Source: Pseudomonas viridiflava
GTDB lineage: Bacteria > Pseudomonadota > Gammaproteobacteria > Pseudomonadales > Pseudomonadaceae
Direction: 5' to 3'
Assembly: GCF_900580675.1 (NCBI RefSeq)
Contig: NZ_UTBG01000186.1
Span: 62,001-126,000, forward strand
DNA: 64,000 nucleotides
Under the pieces are notes generated by a model. That model was not told the DNA's origin and ran no database searches. It saw only the letters and a list, made by a program, of their open reading frames with translations. The position numbers and the translations under genes were made by a program. Numbering within the stretch: position 1 is the stretch's first letter; the number at the start of each line of letters is the position of its first letter. Of this stretch, positions 16,200-25,035 are shown one piece after another.

Positions 16200-17116
16200 A
16201 CATGAAGAAGTTCAAGCGGCGCCTGAACCGCCTCATTCCCAATGGCAAGCAGGTGGTCATTGGGATTCCATTCCTGTGGTTGTTCCTGTTTTTCGCCTTG
16301 CCGTTTTTCATTGTGCTGAAAATCAGCTTTGCCGAAGCCGACGTGGCGATCCCGCCATACACCGAGATCTACACCTTCGTTGAGCAAAAGCTCCAGCTGG
16401 TGCTGAACCTTGCCAACTACAGCTTGCTGGCGGGCGACGAGTTGTACATCGCAGCGTACCTGGGCTCGCTGAAGATGGCGTTTTTCAGCACGCTGCTGTG
16501 CCTGCTGATCGGCTACCCGATGGCTTACGCCATCGCCAGCGCGCGCAAAGAGATGCAGACCGTGCTGGTGCTGCTGATCATGATGCCGACCTGGACCGCG
16601 ATCCTGATCCGTGTGTATGCGTGGATGGGCATCCTCAGCAATAACGGCCTGCTCAACGGCTTCCTGATGTCCATCGGGTTGATCAACGAGCCGCTGCAGA
16701 TCCTCAACACCAACATCGCGGTGTATATCGGCGTGGTCTATTCGTACCTGCCGTTCATGATCCTGCCGCTGTACGCCAACCTGGTGAAGCACGACCAAAG
16801 CCTGCTGGAAGCCGCGTCCGACCTGGGCTCGAGCACCTTCAACAGCTTTTGGAAAATCACCGTGCCGCTGTCCAAGAACGGCATCATCGCCGGCTGCATG
16901 CTGGTGTTTATCCCGGTGGTGGGCGAGTTCGTGATCCCGGAACTGCTCGGCGGCCCGGAAACCCTGATGATCGGTAAAGTGTTGTGGCAAGAATTCTTCA
17001 ACAACCGTGACTGGCCGGTGGCGTCTGCCCTGGCGGTGGTGATGCTGGCGATCCTGATCGTGCCGATCATCCTGTTTAACCGCAGCCAAGCCAAAGAGAT
17101 GGAGGGCAAAATATGA
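16196..17116 (+). CDS. spuG: Polyamine ABC transporter permease (SpuG/PotH)
   Basis: A 306-residue inner-membrane permease. The start chosen is the ATG at 16196 that overlaps the spuF stop by four bases; the protein then begins MNMKKFKRRLNRLIPNGKQ before the first membrane segment. Six hydrophobic segments are visible, and the EAA loop reads EAASDLGSSTFNSFWKITVPLSKNGI. It ends overlapping spuH by four bases, so the three membrane-complex genes are translationally coupled. Confidence 0.93.
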   Translation: MNMKKFKRRLNRLIPNGKQVVIGIPFLWLFLFFALPFFIVLKISFAEADVAIPPYTEIYTFVEQKLQLVLNLANYSLLAGDELYIAAYLGSLKMAFFSTLLCLLIGYPMAYAIASARKEMQTVLVLLIMMPTWTAILIRVYAWMGILSNNGLLNGFLMSIGLINEPLQILNTNIAVYIGVVYSYLPFMILPLYANLVKHDQSLLEAASDLGSSTFNSFWKITVPLSKNGIIAGCMLVFIPVVGEFVIPELLGGPETLMIGKVLWQEFFNNRDWPVASALAVVMLAILIVPIILFNRSQAKEMEGKI

Positions 17117-17997
17117 AGCGCTTCAGTTTCTCGAGCTTCATGCTGGTGGCGGGGTTGTTGTTTATCTACCTGCCGATGCTGATTCTGGTGATCTACTCGT
17201 TCAACGAATCCAAACTGGTGACGGTGTGGGGCGGTTGGTCGATCAAGTGGTACGTGGGCTTGCTGGACAACACCCAGTTGATGGGCTCGGTGGCACGCTC
17301 GCTGGAAATCGCCTGCTACACGGCGGTCGCCGCAGTGGCCCTGGGTACGTTGGCAGCATTCGTGCTGACGCGGATCAGCAACTTCAAGGGCCGCACGCTG
17401 TTCGGCGGCCTGGTGACGGCGCCGCTGGTCATGCCTGAAGTGATCACCGGTCTGTCGCTGTTGCTGCTGTTTGTTGCCATGGCGCAGATGATCGGCTGGC
17501 CGCAGGAACGTGGCATCGTGACCATCTGGATCGCTCACACGACCTTCTGTGCCGCGTATGTGGCGGTGGTGGTGTCGGCGCGCTTGCGTGAGCTGGACCT
17601 GTCGATCGAAGAAGCCGCGATGGACCTGGGCGCACGGCCGTGGAAGGTGTTCTTCCTGATCACCATTCCGATGATCGCACCGTCGTTGGCGGCGGGCGGC
17701 ATGATGTCGTTCGCGCTGTCGCTGGATGACCTGGTACTGGCCAGCTTCGTGTCCGGTCCGGGTTCCACGACCTTGCCGATGGAAGTGTTCTCGGCGGTAC
17801 GCCTTGGGGTTAAACCCGAGATCAACGCCGTGGCCAGCCTGATTCTGCTGGCGGTGTCGTTGGTGACGTTTCTGGTGTGGTTCTTCAGCCGACGTGCGGA
17901 AGAGATGCGCAAGAAAGCCATTCAGCAAGCGATTGAAGAAGCCGCGGCGGATGGCTGGAAGCAACCGGACAAGCGCCGGGCGCCTGCGCCGGTCTAA
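17113..17997 (+). CDS. spuH: Polyamine ABC transporter permease (SpuH/PotI)
   Basis: A 294-residue inner-membrane permease, the second half of the channel. The first membrane segment follows MKRFSFSS. The EAA loop reads EEAAMDLGARPWKVFFLITIP. A charged C-terminal tail (QQAIEEAAADGWKQPDK) follows the last membrane segment. It is the last gene of the spu transporter set and is followed directly by a REP doublet. Confidence 0.93.
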   Translation: MKRFSFSSFMLVAGLLFIYLPMLILVIYSFNESKLVTVWGGWSIKWYVGLLDNTQLMGSVARSLEIACYTAVAAVALGTLAAFVLTRISNFKGRTLFGGLVTAPLVMPEVITGLSLLLLFVAMAQMIGWPQERGIVTIWIAHTTFCAAYVAVVVSARLRELDLSIEEAAMDLGARPWKVFFLITIPMIAPSLAAGGMMSFALSLDDLVLASFVSGPGSTTLPMEVFSAVRLGVKPEINAVASLILLAVSLVTFLVWFFSRRAEEMRKKAIQQAIEEAAADGWKQPDKRRAPAPV

Positions 17998-18091
17998 ATG
18001 TGGGAGGGGGCTTGCCCCCGATTGCTGAGTGTCAGTCACTGCATCTATTGACTGACCCACTGCCATCGGGGGCGAGCCCCCTCCCACATTT
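17998..18091. repeat. REP doublet, GGGGGCTTGCCCCCGAT type
   Basis: The inverted arms GTGGGAGGGGGCTTGCCCCC and GGGGGCGAGCCCCCTCCCAC surround a spacer with its own small inverted repeat (GTCAGTCA/TGACTGAC). The left arm starts directly after the spuH stop codon. Confidence 0.85.
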
Positions 18092-18109
18092 GATTGCATT
18101 TCAAGTCAA

Positions 18110-18751
18110 CTATGCAGCCCATGGCGATTTGCGGATGACTTCCACAAAGTTCATCGGCTTGAACCCCGGCTCCTGATCCACCAGCACATCGGTCTTCACG
18201 TTGCCAAACGTGGTCTGTGGGCGATGGCGCAAGCCGTCGGCAAACGCGCAGATGATGCATTCCTTGAACCCTTCACCGCGTGGGTGCGCATGCACCACGG
18301 CTTCGCGCTGCACGTGGGTAAACGCCGCGTAGTCCATGCCCAGCACATCCATCTCGACCCCGGCCGTCACCAGCGCCACGGTCGGGCGCAGGTGTTGCGG
18401 CACGCCCGGTGTGGTGTGCAGCGCGATGGACAGCCACACCTGCTCGATATCGTCATCGCTCAGCCCATACGGCTTGAGGAACGCCGCCGCCGCATTGGCG
18501 CCATCCACTTCGAAACGTTCGTTGTCACTGCGATGGCCTTCGACCAGGCCCAGGTCATGGAACATCGCGCCGACGTAGAGCAGTTCCGGATTGTAGGCGA
18601 GTTGTTGGCGCTCACCGCTCAAGGCACCGAACAGGAATACCCGGCGGGAGTGGTGATACAGCAGGTCGGATTCGACGTCGCGGATGTACTCGGTGGTGGC
18701 CTTGGCCAGGGCGCTGTCCGGGATCCGGATGCCGGCGATGGTGGTGCTCAT
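18110..18751 (-). CDS. HD-domain protein (HD-type hydrolase family)
   Basis: A 213-residue HD-superfamily protein. The metal-binding pattern is visible as YHHSRRVFLFG, then the HD pair in VGAMFHDLGL, then a His in SIALHTTPG. Overall it resembles the HD-type phosphohydrolase/cyanamide-hydratase-like group of small enzymes. The start at 18751 (MSTTIAGIRIPDS) has GAGGAG upstream; a longer frame to 18865 lacks one. It is divergent from the GlxA-type regulator 287 bases away and could be its target. The substrate is unknown. Confidence 0.82.
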   Translation of the reverse strand: MSTTIAGIRIPDSALAKATTEYIRDVESDLLYHHSRRVFLFGALSGERQQLAYNPELLYVGAMFHDLGLVEGHRSDNERFEVDGANAAAAFLKPYGLSDDDIEQVWLSIALHTTPGVPQHLRPTVALVTAGVEMDVLGMDYAAFTHVQREAVVHAHPRGEGFKECIICAFADGLRHRPQTTFGNVKTDVLVDQEPGFKPMNFVEVIRKSPWAA

Positions 18752-18907
18752 GGTCGTTCTCCTCAAGCAAGCGCCGGGGGTGGCGCCGATGAGTTCAGTC
18801 TGGTCGTGCGCCCGCGCCGCGGCTATCGCAGCGAGGGTGCGATCTCGGCCAAAGTGCCGCCACATCGTGCCAGCCGTAATAGTTTCTTGAAGCCTGAGAA
18901 GATCAAA

Positions 18908-18997
18908 TGTGGGAGCGGGCTTGCTCGCGAAAGCGGTCTGTCAGTTAATGCAGGCGCCGACTGAGCAACCGCCTTCGCGAGCAAGCCCGCTCCCACA
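18908..18997. repeat. REP doublet, GCGGGCTTGCTCGCGAA type
   Basis: Well-preserved inverted arms (TGGGAGCGGGCTTGCTCGCG and its mirror CGCGAGCAAGCCCGCTCCCA) lie between the divergent HD-domain gene and the GlxA-type regulator, within their shared promoter region. Confidence 0.85.
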
Positions 18998-19038
18998 AGG
19001 GGATCTTTGTTTATCCAGTTAGAGAAGGTGTGCCATCC

Positions 19039-20019
19039 ATGAGCAAAACCGTCGCCATCCTGATCTTTCCCGGCGTCCAGTCGCTGGACGTGACCGGCCC
19101 CATGGACGTGTTCTGCGAGGCCAACCGCTTTTTGCCGCCGCAAGACCATTACCAGCTTGAAGTGATCGGCCTGGGCCACGGCACCCTGGCGGCGTCCAAC
19201 GGCTTGTCATTGCAGGCCCATCGGCATTACAGCGACGCCCTGCAAGCCTATGACCTGCTGTTGGTAGCGGGCGGCCCGCAGCTGCCATTCGAGGACTTCG
19301 GCGCGGCGTTTGATGCCTGGCTGCGCGCGGCGGCGGCGAGGGCAGGGCGCTTCGGTTCGATCTGCAACGGCGCCTTCATGCTGGCCCGGGCCGGATTGCT
19401 CGATGGCAAAACCGTGACCACCCATTGGAACGACGCGGCAGATTTGGCGCGTTTGTGCCCCTCGGCCCAGGTCGACGCCGATCGCCTTTACGTGCAGGAC
19501 GGCAACCTCTACACCTCGGCCGGGGTCACGGCAGGAATTGACCTGTCGTTGTATCTGCTGGCCCAGGACCATGGGCCGGAAGTCGCGCTGAGCGTGGCCA
19601 AGCGCCTGGTGGTGTTTACCCAGCGCTCGGGCGGGCAATCGCAGTTCAGCCCGTTCCTTACGCCCCACGCCGAGGCCACCTCGGCGGTCGCGCTGGTGCA
19701 GCTGTATGTGCTGGCCAATCTGACCGGCGACCTGACGATCGCCGACCTGGCCACGGCGGCGAATATGAGCCCGCGCAACTTTTCCCGAGTGTTCGCCCGT
19801 GAGGCACGCATCACCCCGGCGGAGTTTGTCGAGCGGGCGCGGGTGGATGCGGCGCGGGTGATGCTCGAAAGCAGCCACGCGCCGCTGAAAACCGTGGCCT
19901 ATCAATGCGGGTTTCGCGACGCCCAGCACATGCGCAGCGTGTTCAACCGCCGTCTTGGGGTGACGCCGCAGCAGTTCAGGCTGAACTTTGCGGCGCCGGG
20001 GCCTCTGCCAGCGCGGTGA
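19039..20019 (+). CDS. GlxA-type transcriptional regulator (DJ-1/PfpI + AraC HTH)
   Basis: A 326-residue regulator. Residues 1-190 form a class-I amidotransferase-like (DJ-1/PfpI) domain: VAILIFPGVQSLDVTGPMDVF at the start and GSICNGAFMLARAGLLDG at the nucleophile-elbow position. Residues 220-320 carry a double AraC helix-turn-helix (TIADLATAANMSPRNFSRVF and AYQCGFRDAQHMRSVFNRRLG). The ATG at 19039 fits the AGAAGG upstream better than a GTG nine bases earlier. In Pseudomonas such regulators control arginine, carnitine or glycine-betaine catabolism. The effector here is unknown, and the divergent HD-domain gene is a plausible target. Confidence 0.9.
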   Translation: MSKTVAILIFPGVQSLDVTGPMDVFCEANRFLPPQDHYQLEVIGLGHGTLAASNGLSLQAHRHYSDALQAYDLLLVAGGPQLPFEDFGAAFDAWLRAAAARAGRFGSICNGAFMLARAGLLDGKTVTTHWNDAADLARLCPSAQVDADRLYVQDGNLYTSAGVTAGIDLSLYLLAQDHGPEVALSVAKRLVVFTQRSGGQSQFSPFLTPHAEATSAVALVQLYVLANLTGDLTIADLATAANMSPRNFSRVFAREARITPAEFVERARVDAARVMLESSHAPLKTVAYQCGFRDAQHMRSVFNRRLGVTPQQFRLNFAAPGPLPAR

Positions 20020-20039
20020 CGGTCACACTGCAAGTCGAA

Positions 20040-20124
20040 TGTGGGGCTTGCTCGCGAATGCGGTGGTTCAGTCAGAACGCTATCAACTGACAGTGCGCAT
20101 TCGCGAGCAAGCCCGCTCCCACAT
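20040..20124. repeat. REP doublet, GCGGGCTTGCTCGCGAA type with a 4-base deletion
   Basis: The right arm CGCGAGCAAGCCCGCTCCCA is intact. The left arm reads GTGGGGCTTGCTCGCGAA, missing about four bases of the stem, so this doublet is partly decayed. Confidence 0.75.
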
Positions 20125-20144
20125 TTTGACTGATTTACACGCGG

Positions 20145-22499
20145 CTATCGTGCGGGCAACAGCTTGAGGGTGCCACGGGTATTGGCCGTCACCTCCTCAT
20201 CGGTAAGGTGCGCCTGTTCGTAGCCGCCTTCGATATAGGTTTCAGCCTGGTCGCCATAGTGCTTGTCGAACGGCACGCCGCTTTGCCCGACCGGGTTGAT
20301 GGTCAGGGCGTGGGCCGCATCGGCAAAGTCGATCAGGCGGCGGGTCGACGGGCCGTAGGTCACCGGCCACGGTGCCGGGCCGATATTCGCCGACTGGTTG
20401 TTCGGCACTTCATGGGAGCCCGGCGCCGGGAACGGGCCGACATTGACGATCAGGTCCAGCGGTTTCTGCGAACCCAGCGGATGGCCGTGGGTCAGGGTGT
20501 GCGCCTTGCCCCATTGCCACTGGTTCGGGTCGTCGCCGAAGGTGGCCCTGAGGTGCGCGAGGCTGTTGTCCCAGGCGAGTTTGACCTTGGCTGGGCGCTG
20601 CCCGTCCCACCAAGGCGAATCTTCGGCGGCGGCCAGGCGTGGCAAGGCCGCGTCGATCACGCGGGTGCTGAGCAGGGTCTTGAACAGGCCGTCGCCGAGT
20701 TTCGGGTGGAAGGTGGTGTCGGCGAGGTTGAACAGGAACTGGTTGAACAGCGTGGCACGGGTGGAGTCGAGCGGGTAGTCACCCTTCCAGCTGGCCAGCT
20801 GTTCCACCAGTTTCAGCTGCGCCGGGTCCTTGACCACCTCACGCAATACCGGCAACAGCGGCGCCAGCAGGCGTGGGCCGAACGCCGTGGTGGTGCCGAG
20901 CTGCAAGGCCTGGCTGTTGTTCACGTCCCACTTCACAGTGTTGTCGCTCAACTGCGCATTCAGCTGCTGGCCACGGTCGGCAAGGTTGTAATAGCCGGGG
21001 ATCTCCATGCCGGTCGGCGACACCGGCTGGGCATTGGCCGACACCACATAACCGCGCGCCGGGTTTTCTTCCTGGGGGTTGGCGCTGAAGGGGTAAAAGC
21101 CCAGCTTGTCGGCCATCGCGGTGCTGCCGTCGAGGATAAGCCCAGGGTTGGCGCCGGCCGGGCGAATCGGTAACTGCGCCGCCGCCCACCAGCCGATATC
21201 GCCCTTGGCATTCGCCCACACGATATTCAGCCCCGGCGCCGACACCTTGGCCGCCGCCGCGCGCGCCTTGGCCAGCGTGTCGGCGCGATTGAGTTCGTAG
21301 AAACCTTCGAGGATCGGGTTCTGGGTGTCGAGGAATGCCCACCACATGGCAATCGGCGTGTTGCCGCCGTTCTCGCCGAGCACGTCATTGATGATCGGGC
21401 CGTGGGGCGACTGGCGCAGGGTGAGGGTGACCGGCGCCTGGCCCTTCACGGCAATCTGCTGCTCGCTGCGGGTCATGTCGACCCACTGGCCGTGATACCA
21501 GACCTGGTTGGGGTTGTCCGGGTTGACCTTCTCGGCGATCAGGTCGAGGTCATCGTTCTGGAACATGGTCAGGCTCCAGCCGAAATCCAGGTTGTGCCCC
21601 AGGAACGCCATCGGCACCAGCGCGTTGTGATAGCCGTACAGCTCAAAGCCCGGCGCCGACAGTTGCGCCTCGTACCACACCGACGGCACTGAGAAACGGA
21701 TATGCGGATCGCCCGCCAGCAACGGCTTGCCGCTCTTGGTGCGGCTGCCGCTGATGGCCCAGGCGTTGCTGCCTTCGAATTGCGGCAGACCGTTATCGGC
21801 CAGCGCCTGCTCGCTCAACGAGGCGATGGCGCCGAGGGTTTGCCAATCACTGGCGGCCAGGTTGAGCGCGCCCTTGGGTTGCCAGTCGAGGTCGAAGACT
21901 TTCAGGTAGTCGCTGCCCAGTTGGTCGCGTACGTAAGTCAGCAATGGCTCTGTACGAAACGCGGCAGCAAAGCTGTAGGCCATGTACCCGGCGACGCTGA
22001 TAGTGTCCTCGGCGGTAAACGGCCGTTTGGGGATGCCCAGCACGTCGAACTCCATGGGGCTGGCGTGGCTGTCCTGATACTGGTTGATTCCGTCCAGATA
22101 GGCTTGCAGGGCCTTCCACGCCGGGGAGTCATGGTCGATCTGTTCCACATAGCTCAAGGCGCGTTCACGAATACGCAGGCTGCGGAACAGCTTGTCGGTC
22201 TCCAGCAGCTTGGGCCCGAGCACCTCGGCCAGCTCGCCACGGGCGAGGCGCCGCATGATCTCCATCTGGAACAAGCGGTCCTGGGCATGCACGTAGCCCA
22301 GGGCGCGATACAGGTCGGCCTCGTTCTCAGCGCGTATGTGCGGCACGCCACGGTCGTCGTAGCGCACCGTGACCGAGCCCTGCAGATTGGCCAGCTCCAC
22401 CGTGCCCTGGCGGGTGGGTTGTTTGCTGTAGACGTACCAGCCGGCGCCGAGAGCGATCAGTACCACCAGCACCGCGAGAACCCGCAAGACGCGCTTCAT
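20145..22499 (-). CDS. hacB: Penicillin-acylase family Ntn-hydrolase (HacB-like acyl-homoserine lactone acylase)
   Basis: A 784-residue periplasmic Ntn-hydrolase precursor. After an N-terminal membrane/signal segment (residues 1-25) comes the alpha subunit, ending near PQFEG. Ser244 in EGSNAWAISGSRTKSGKPL is the N-terminal nucleophile exposed by autoproteolysis, and the beta subunit follows. The start at ATG 22499 has AAGGA six bases upstream; the ATG six bases earlier has no spacing. The position directly after the spu transporter block matches PA0305 (hacB) of P. aeruginosa, which cleaves long-chain acyl-homoserine lactones. Activity on such signals here is inferred from family and position only. 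Confidence 0.82.
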   Translation of the reverse strand: MKRVLRVLAVLVVLIALGAGWYVYSKQPTRQGTVELANLQGSVTVRYDDRGVPHIRAENEADLYRALGYVHAQDRLFQMEIMRRLARGELAEVLGPKLLETDKLFRSLRIRERALSYVEQIDHDSPAWKALQAYLDGINQYQDSHASPMEFDVLGIPKRPFTAEDTISVAGYMAYSFAAAFRTEPLLTYVRDQLGSDYLKVFDLDWQPKGALNLAASDWQTLGAIASLSEQALADNGLPQFEGSNAWAISGSRTKSGKPLLAGDPHIRFSVPSVWYEAQLSAPGFELYGYHNALVPMAFLGHNLDFGWSLTMFQNDDLDLIAEKVNPDNPNQVWYHGQWVDMTRSEQQIAVKGQAPVTLTLRQSPHGPIINDVLGENGGNTPIAMWWAFLDTQNPILEGFYELNRADTLAKARAAAAKVSAPGLNIVWANAKGDIGWWAAAQLPIRPAGANPGLILDGSTAMADKLGFYPFSANPQEENPARGYVVSANAQPVSPTGMEIPGYYNLADRGQQLNAQLSDNTVKWDVNNSQALQLGTTTAFGPRLLAPLLPVLREVVKDPAQLKLVEQLASWKGDYPLDSTRATLFNQFLFNLADTTFHPKLGDGLFKTLLSTRVIDAALPRLAAAEDSPWWDGQRPAKVKLAWDNSLAHLRATFGDDPNQWQWGKAHTLTHGHPLGSQKPLDLIVNVGPFPAPGSHEVPNNQSANIGPAPWPVTYGPSTRRLIDFADAAHALTINPVGQSGVPFDKHYGDQAETYIEGGYEQAHLTDEEVTANTRGTLKLLPAR

Positions 22500-22528
22500 G
22501 AACATTCCTTAGCAAAAGTGAGGTCGGG

Positions 22529-23104
22529 CTACAAACCCTTCGACCACGAACAGTAGCAGCCCACTGCGAGGGTATGAGTGGCATTCACCTCGCGCCCCTC
22601 TTCAAGAGCTTTCAAGATCGGCTCGATAAAACTGTTATTGGCGTTACACGTCAGGCCTTCGCTGTAAGGCCCGAAATACGCGAGCTTGCCGGTTCGATCC
22701 CAAATGCCCACGGCCGGGCTGGCCGGTACGTGGTCGGCACCGGGCAAGAGGGTCAGGGTTTTCATGTGGCGCAGGTTGTCGGGCAGCTTGCCGTGGCTGC
22801 CGGGTTTTTGCAGGGCATAGAACTCGACGCCCTGGGGCGCGTAGCGCTCGATCAGTTCGCCCAGGTGTTGCTGGTTGCCGACGTTGCACGGACAGGCCGG
22901 GTCCCAGAAGTGCACCAGGCGGATCGGACCGGCGCCGCTGAGTTCGGCGGGCAGGCGCAGGGCGTCGCCGGAGAACACCGCCGTGTGTTCGCTGAAGGCC
23001 CGCAGGTAGCGGCCCTGGAACCAGTCATACGCCGCCCACAGCACGCCGGCGCAGATAACCAGGATCAGGCTGGCGAACAGGGTGGTGCGGTAGGGCTGTC
23101 GCAT
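22529..23104 (-). CDS. Membrane-anchored thioredoxin-fold protein (DUF6436-like)
   Basis: A 191-residue protein with one N-terminal membrane segment (TLFASLILVICAGVLWAAY) and a thioredoxin-like domain. The redox site position reads HFWDPACPCNVGNQQHL: a Cys-Pro-Cys instead of the usual CXXC. Two further cysteines lie near the C-terminus (AVGCYCSW). The start at 23104 is backed by GAGGA nine bases upstream. It lies 29 bases upstream of hacB on the same strand, so the two are probably co-transcribed. A role in periplasmic redox or maturation is possible but unproven. Confidence 0.75.
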   Translation of the reverse strand: MRQPYRTTLFASLILVICAGVLWAAYDWFQGRYLRAFSEHTAVFSGDALRLPAELSGAGPIRLVHFWDPACPCNVGNQQHLGELIERYAPQGVEFYALQKPGSHGKLPDNLRHMKTLTLLPGADHVPASPAVGIWDRTGKLAYFGPYSEGLTCNANNSFIEPILKALEEGREVNATHTLAVGCYCSWSKGL

Positions 23105-23203
23105 TCGGATGTATCCTCGCAGGTCGCGTAGCTTGCCATGCTTGTCCTGACAGATGAATATCGCAGCTCGATATTCATCTTCGCCGTCAGTCTGGAACCC
23201 TTT

Positions 23204-24145
23204 ATGCCCGTTACCTTTGACCCTGATCATCTGCGCGACAGCTTGCGGCCCTTGTCGGATGCCCAGCCGCTCAGCGCCGAGGCGCGGGTCTACCAGCGTT
23301 TTTACGGGCTGGACCTGGCCGCACGCACAGTGCCTGCCGTGAGCCGGCTGGGGCGCTTCGAGGTCGATGGGTTTGAGGTGGTTGCGCAGGTGTGGTGGCC
23401 GCCCACGCCGGTGGCGACGATGTTCATGTTCCACGGCTTCTACGACCATATGGGCCTGTATCGCCATGTGGTCGACTGGGCGCTGGACCAGGGTTTTGTG
23501 GTGATCGCCTGCGATTTGCCGGGCCACGGTTTATCCAGTGGCACGCGCGCCAGCATTGACGATTTTTCCGTGTATCAGGACGTGGTGCAGGCACTGTTCG
23601 CCCAAGCCGAGGCGCTGCAATTGCCGCAACCCTGGCACCTGTTCGGGCAAAGCACCGGCGGCGCGGTGGTGGTGGACCATTTGCTCAACCATGGCGCGAG
23701 CAGCCCGGCGCAGGGCAAGACGTTCCTGTTGTCACCGCTGGTGCGGCCGCGTGCATGGGGGTGGTCGCAGGTCAGCTATTACCTGCTGCGCCCATTCGTC
23801 AAAGGCATCGCGCGGCGGTTCAGCGAGAACACCAACGACCCAGCCTTCAAACCGTTCCTGGAAGCCGACCCGCTGCAGCCGCGCCAACTGCCCACCGCCT
23901 GGGTAGGCGCCCTGGCGCGCTGGATCAAACGCATCGAAGCCGCGCCGCGCAGCCCACGCCGGCCGGTGATTGTGCAGGGTGAGGAAGACATGACGGTAGA
24001 CTGGCAGCACAACTTGCAGGTGCTGCGGGGCAAATTCGATCAGCCTGACGTGTTAATGCTGCCGCGTGGCCGGCATCACTTGGCGAACGAGATTGCGGAG
24101 ATCCGCCAGCGATATTTCAGCTTTCTCACGGATCATCTGAAGTAA
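23204..24145 (+). CDS. Alpha/beta hydrolase (serine aminopeptidase S33 / lysophospholipase-like)
   Basis: A 313-residue alpha/beta hydrolase. The oxyanion region is FMFHGFYDHMGLYRHVVDWAL, the nucleophile elbow is GQSTGG, and the late Asp and His appear in VQGEEDMTVDW and RGRHHLANE. This arrangement is that of monoacylglycerol-lipase-like Hydrolase_4 proteins. The start at ATG 23204 (MPVTFDPDHLRD) matches the expected N-terminus, though the upstream GGAA is weak. It is divergent from the thioredoxin-fold gene. The substrate is unknown, probably a lipid ester. Confidence 0.85.
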   Translation: MPVTFDPDHLRDSLRPLSDAQPLSAEARVYQRFYGLDLAARTVPAVSRLGRFEVDGFEVVAQVWWPPTPVATMFMFHGFYDHMGLYRHVVDWALDQGFVVIACDLPGHGLSSGTRASIDDFSVYQDVVQALFAQAEALQLPQPWHLFGQSTGGAVVVDHLLNHGASSPAQGKTFLLSPLVRPRAWGWSQVSYYLLRPFVKGIARRFSENTNDPAFKPFLEADPLQPRQLPTAWVGALARWIKRIEAAPRSPRRPVIVQGEEDMTVDWQHNLQVLRGKFDQPDVLMLPRGRHHLANEIAEIRQRYFSFLTDHLK

Positions 24146-24160
24146 CACAATCCAGATTGG

Positions 24161-24913
24161 TTACTGCGACAGGCTTGAGGTGCTTTGGCCCACTGCAAGC
24201 CCCGCGCGAATCGCCGCCAGCGCCGCCTGGTAATACGTCTTACCCTCCGGCGACTCGGCAAACGTGGCGAATTCTTCCAGCTCCGGGTCGGACAAATCCC
24301 GGTACACGTACAGCAGCGTGTTGTTCAGGTCCTTGTCGATCTGCTGCATCAGCCGCTCGCGCTGGCCGTTCAACATACCTTGGGCCTGACCACCACCCAG
24401 CAGCCCGGGGATCATCTGGCTCAGGCTGTCGGCGGCTACACCGGCAATCGCCAGGCTGACTTCCGCACCGGCTTCGCGCGCAGGCAGGGCCTGGGCCAGG
24501 TGGCCGATGATCAGGCTGCGGGTGGCGTCAGCTTCGATTTTCGGCAGGCCCTGGGCGTTTTTCGCCAGCTGGTCGCGGCGCGTGGCGAGCAACTCGGCGG
24601 CGACAATCTTGCGGCCCAAGGTCGATTGGAAAAACGCCAGGGCCGGTTTCGGGTCCGCCAGGTTCTTGCGCAGCTGCGCCTCGGCGCGTTGGTCCATGGC
24701 CTGGGCGGCGAAGCGTTTATTGCTGTTGTCCACCAGCGCCTGGTACACCGCCGGCGGCAGGCTATTGCGGTAGCGTTGCTGGGCGGCACTGAGGGCGTCA
24801 TTGAAATGCGCACGTTGTTCGGCCCAGCCGGCGACCTTGTACAACTGGTCATGGCCGTCTGCCCAGGCGGGCAAAACGCAGAACATCAGCAAGGATAAAA
24901 ACAAACGACGCAT
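24161..24913 (-). CDS. Secreted/periplasmic protein, DUF2059-like
   Basis: A 250-residue protein with a signal peptide (MRRLFLSLLMFCVLPAWA). The mature part is mostly helical and Ala/Gln-rich. The C-terminal part (LSDPELEEFATFAESPEGKTYYQAALAAI) resembles the DUF2059 pattern, where a helical domain ends in a FxxSPxGK-like motif. Function is unknown. It faces the hydrolase gene tail to tail with 15 bases between stops. No terminator is visible in the short gap, so the transcripts may overlap. Confidence 0.72.
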   Translation of the reverse strand: MRRLFLSLLMFCVLPAWADGHDQLYKVAGWAEQRAHFNDALSAAQQRYRNSLPPAVYQALVDNSNKRFAAQAMDQRAEAQLRKNLADPKPALAFFQSTLGRKIVAAELLATRRDQLAKNAQGLPKIEADATRSLIIGHLAQALPAREAGAEVSLAIAGVAADSLSQMIPGLLGGGQAQGMLNGQRERLMQQIDKDLNNTLLYVYRDLSDPELEEFATFAESPEGKTYYQAALAAIRAGLAVGQSTSSLSQ

Positions 24914-25035
24914 ATGGACTCCTGTCAGTCGGCCACTATTGTCCGTGTCGGGCGTAGGATTTGTCGAGAAATCCTATCGGTCACCTGACTAAAGTGTATT
25001 CAGACGCTCGGCGGCTCTGTCGGATTCACAGGCGT

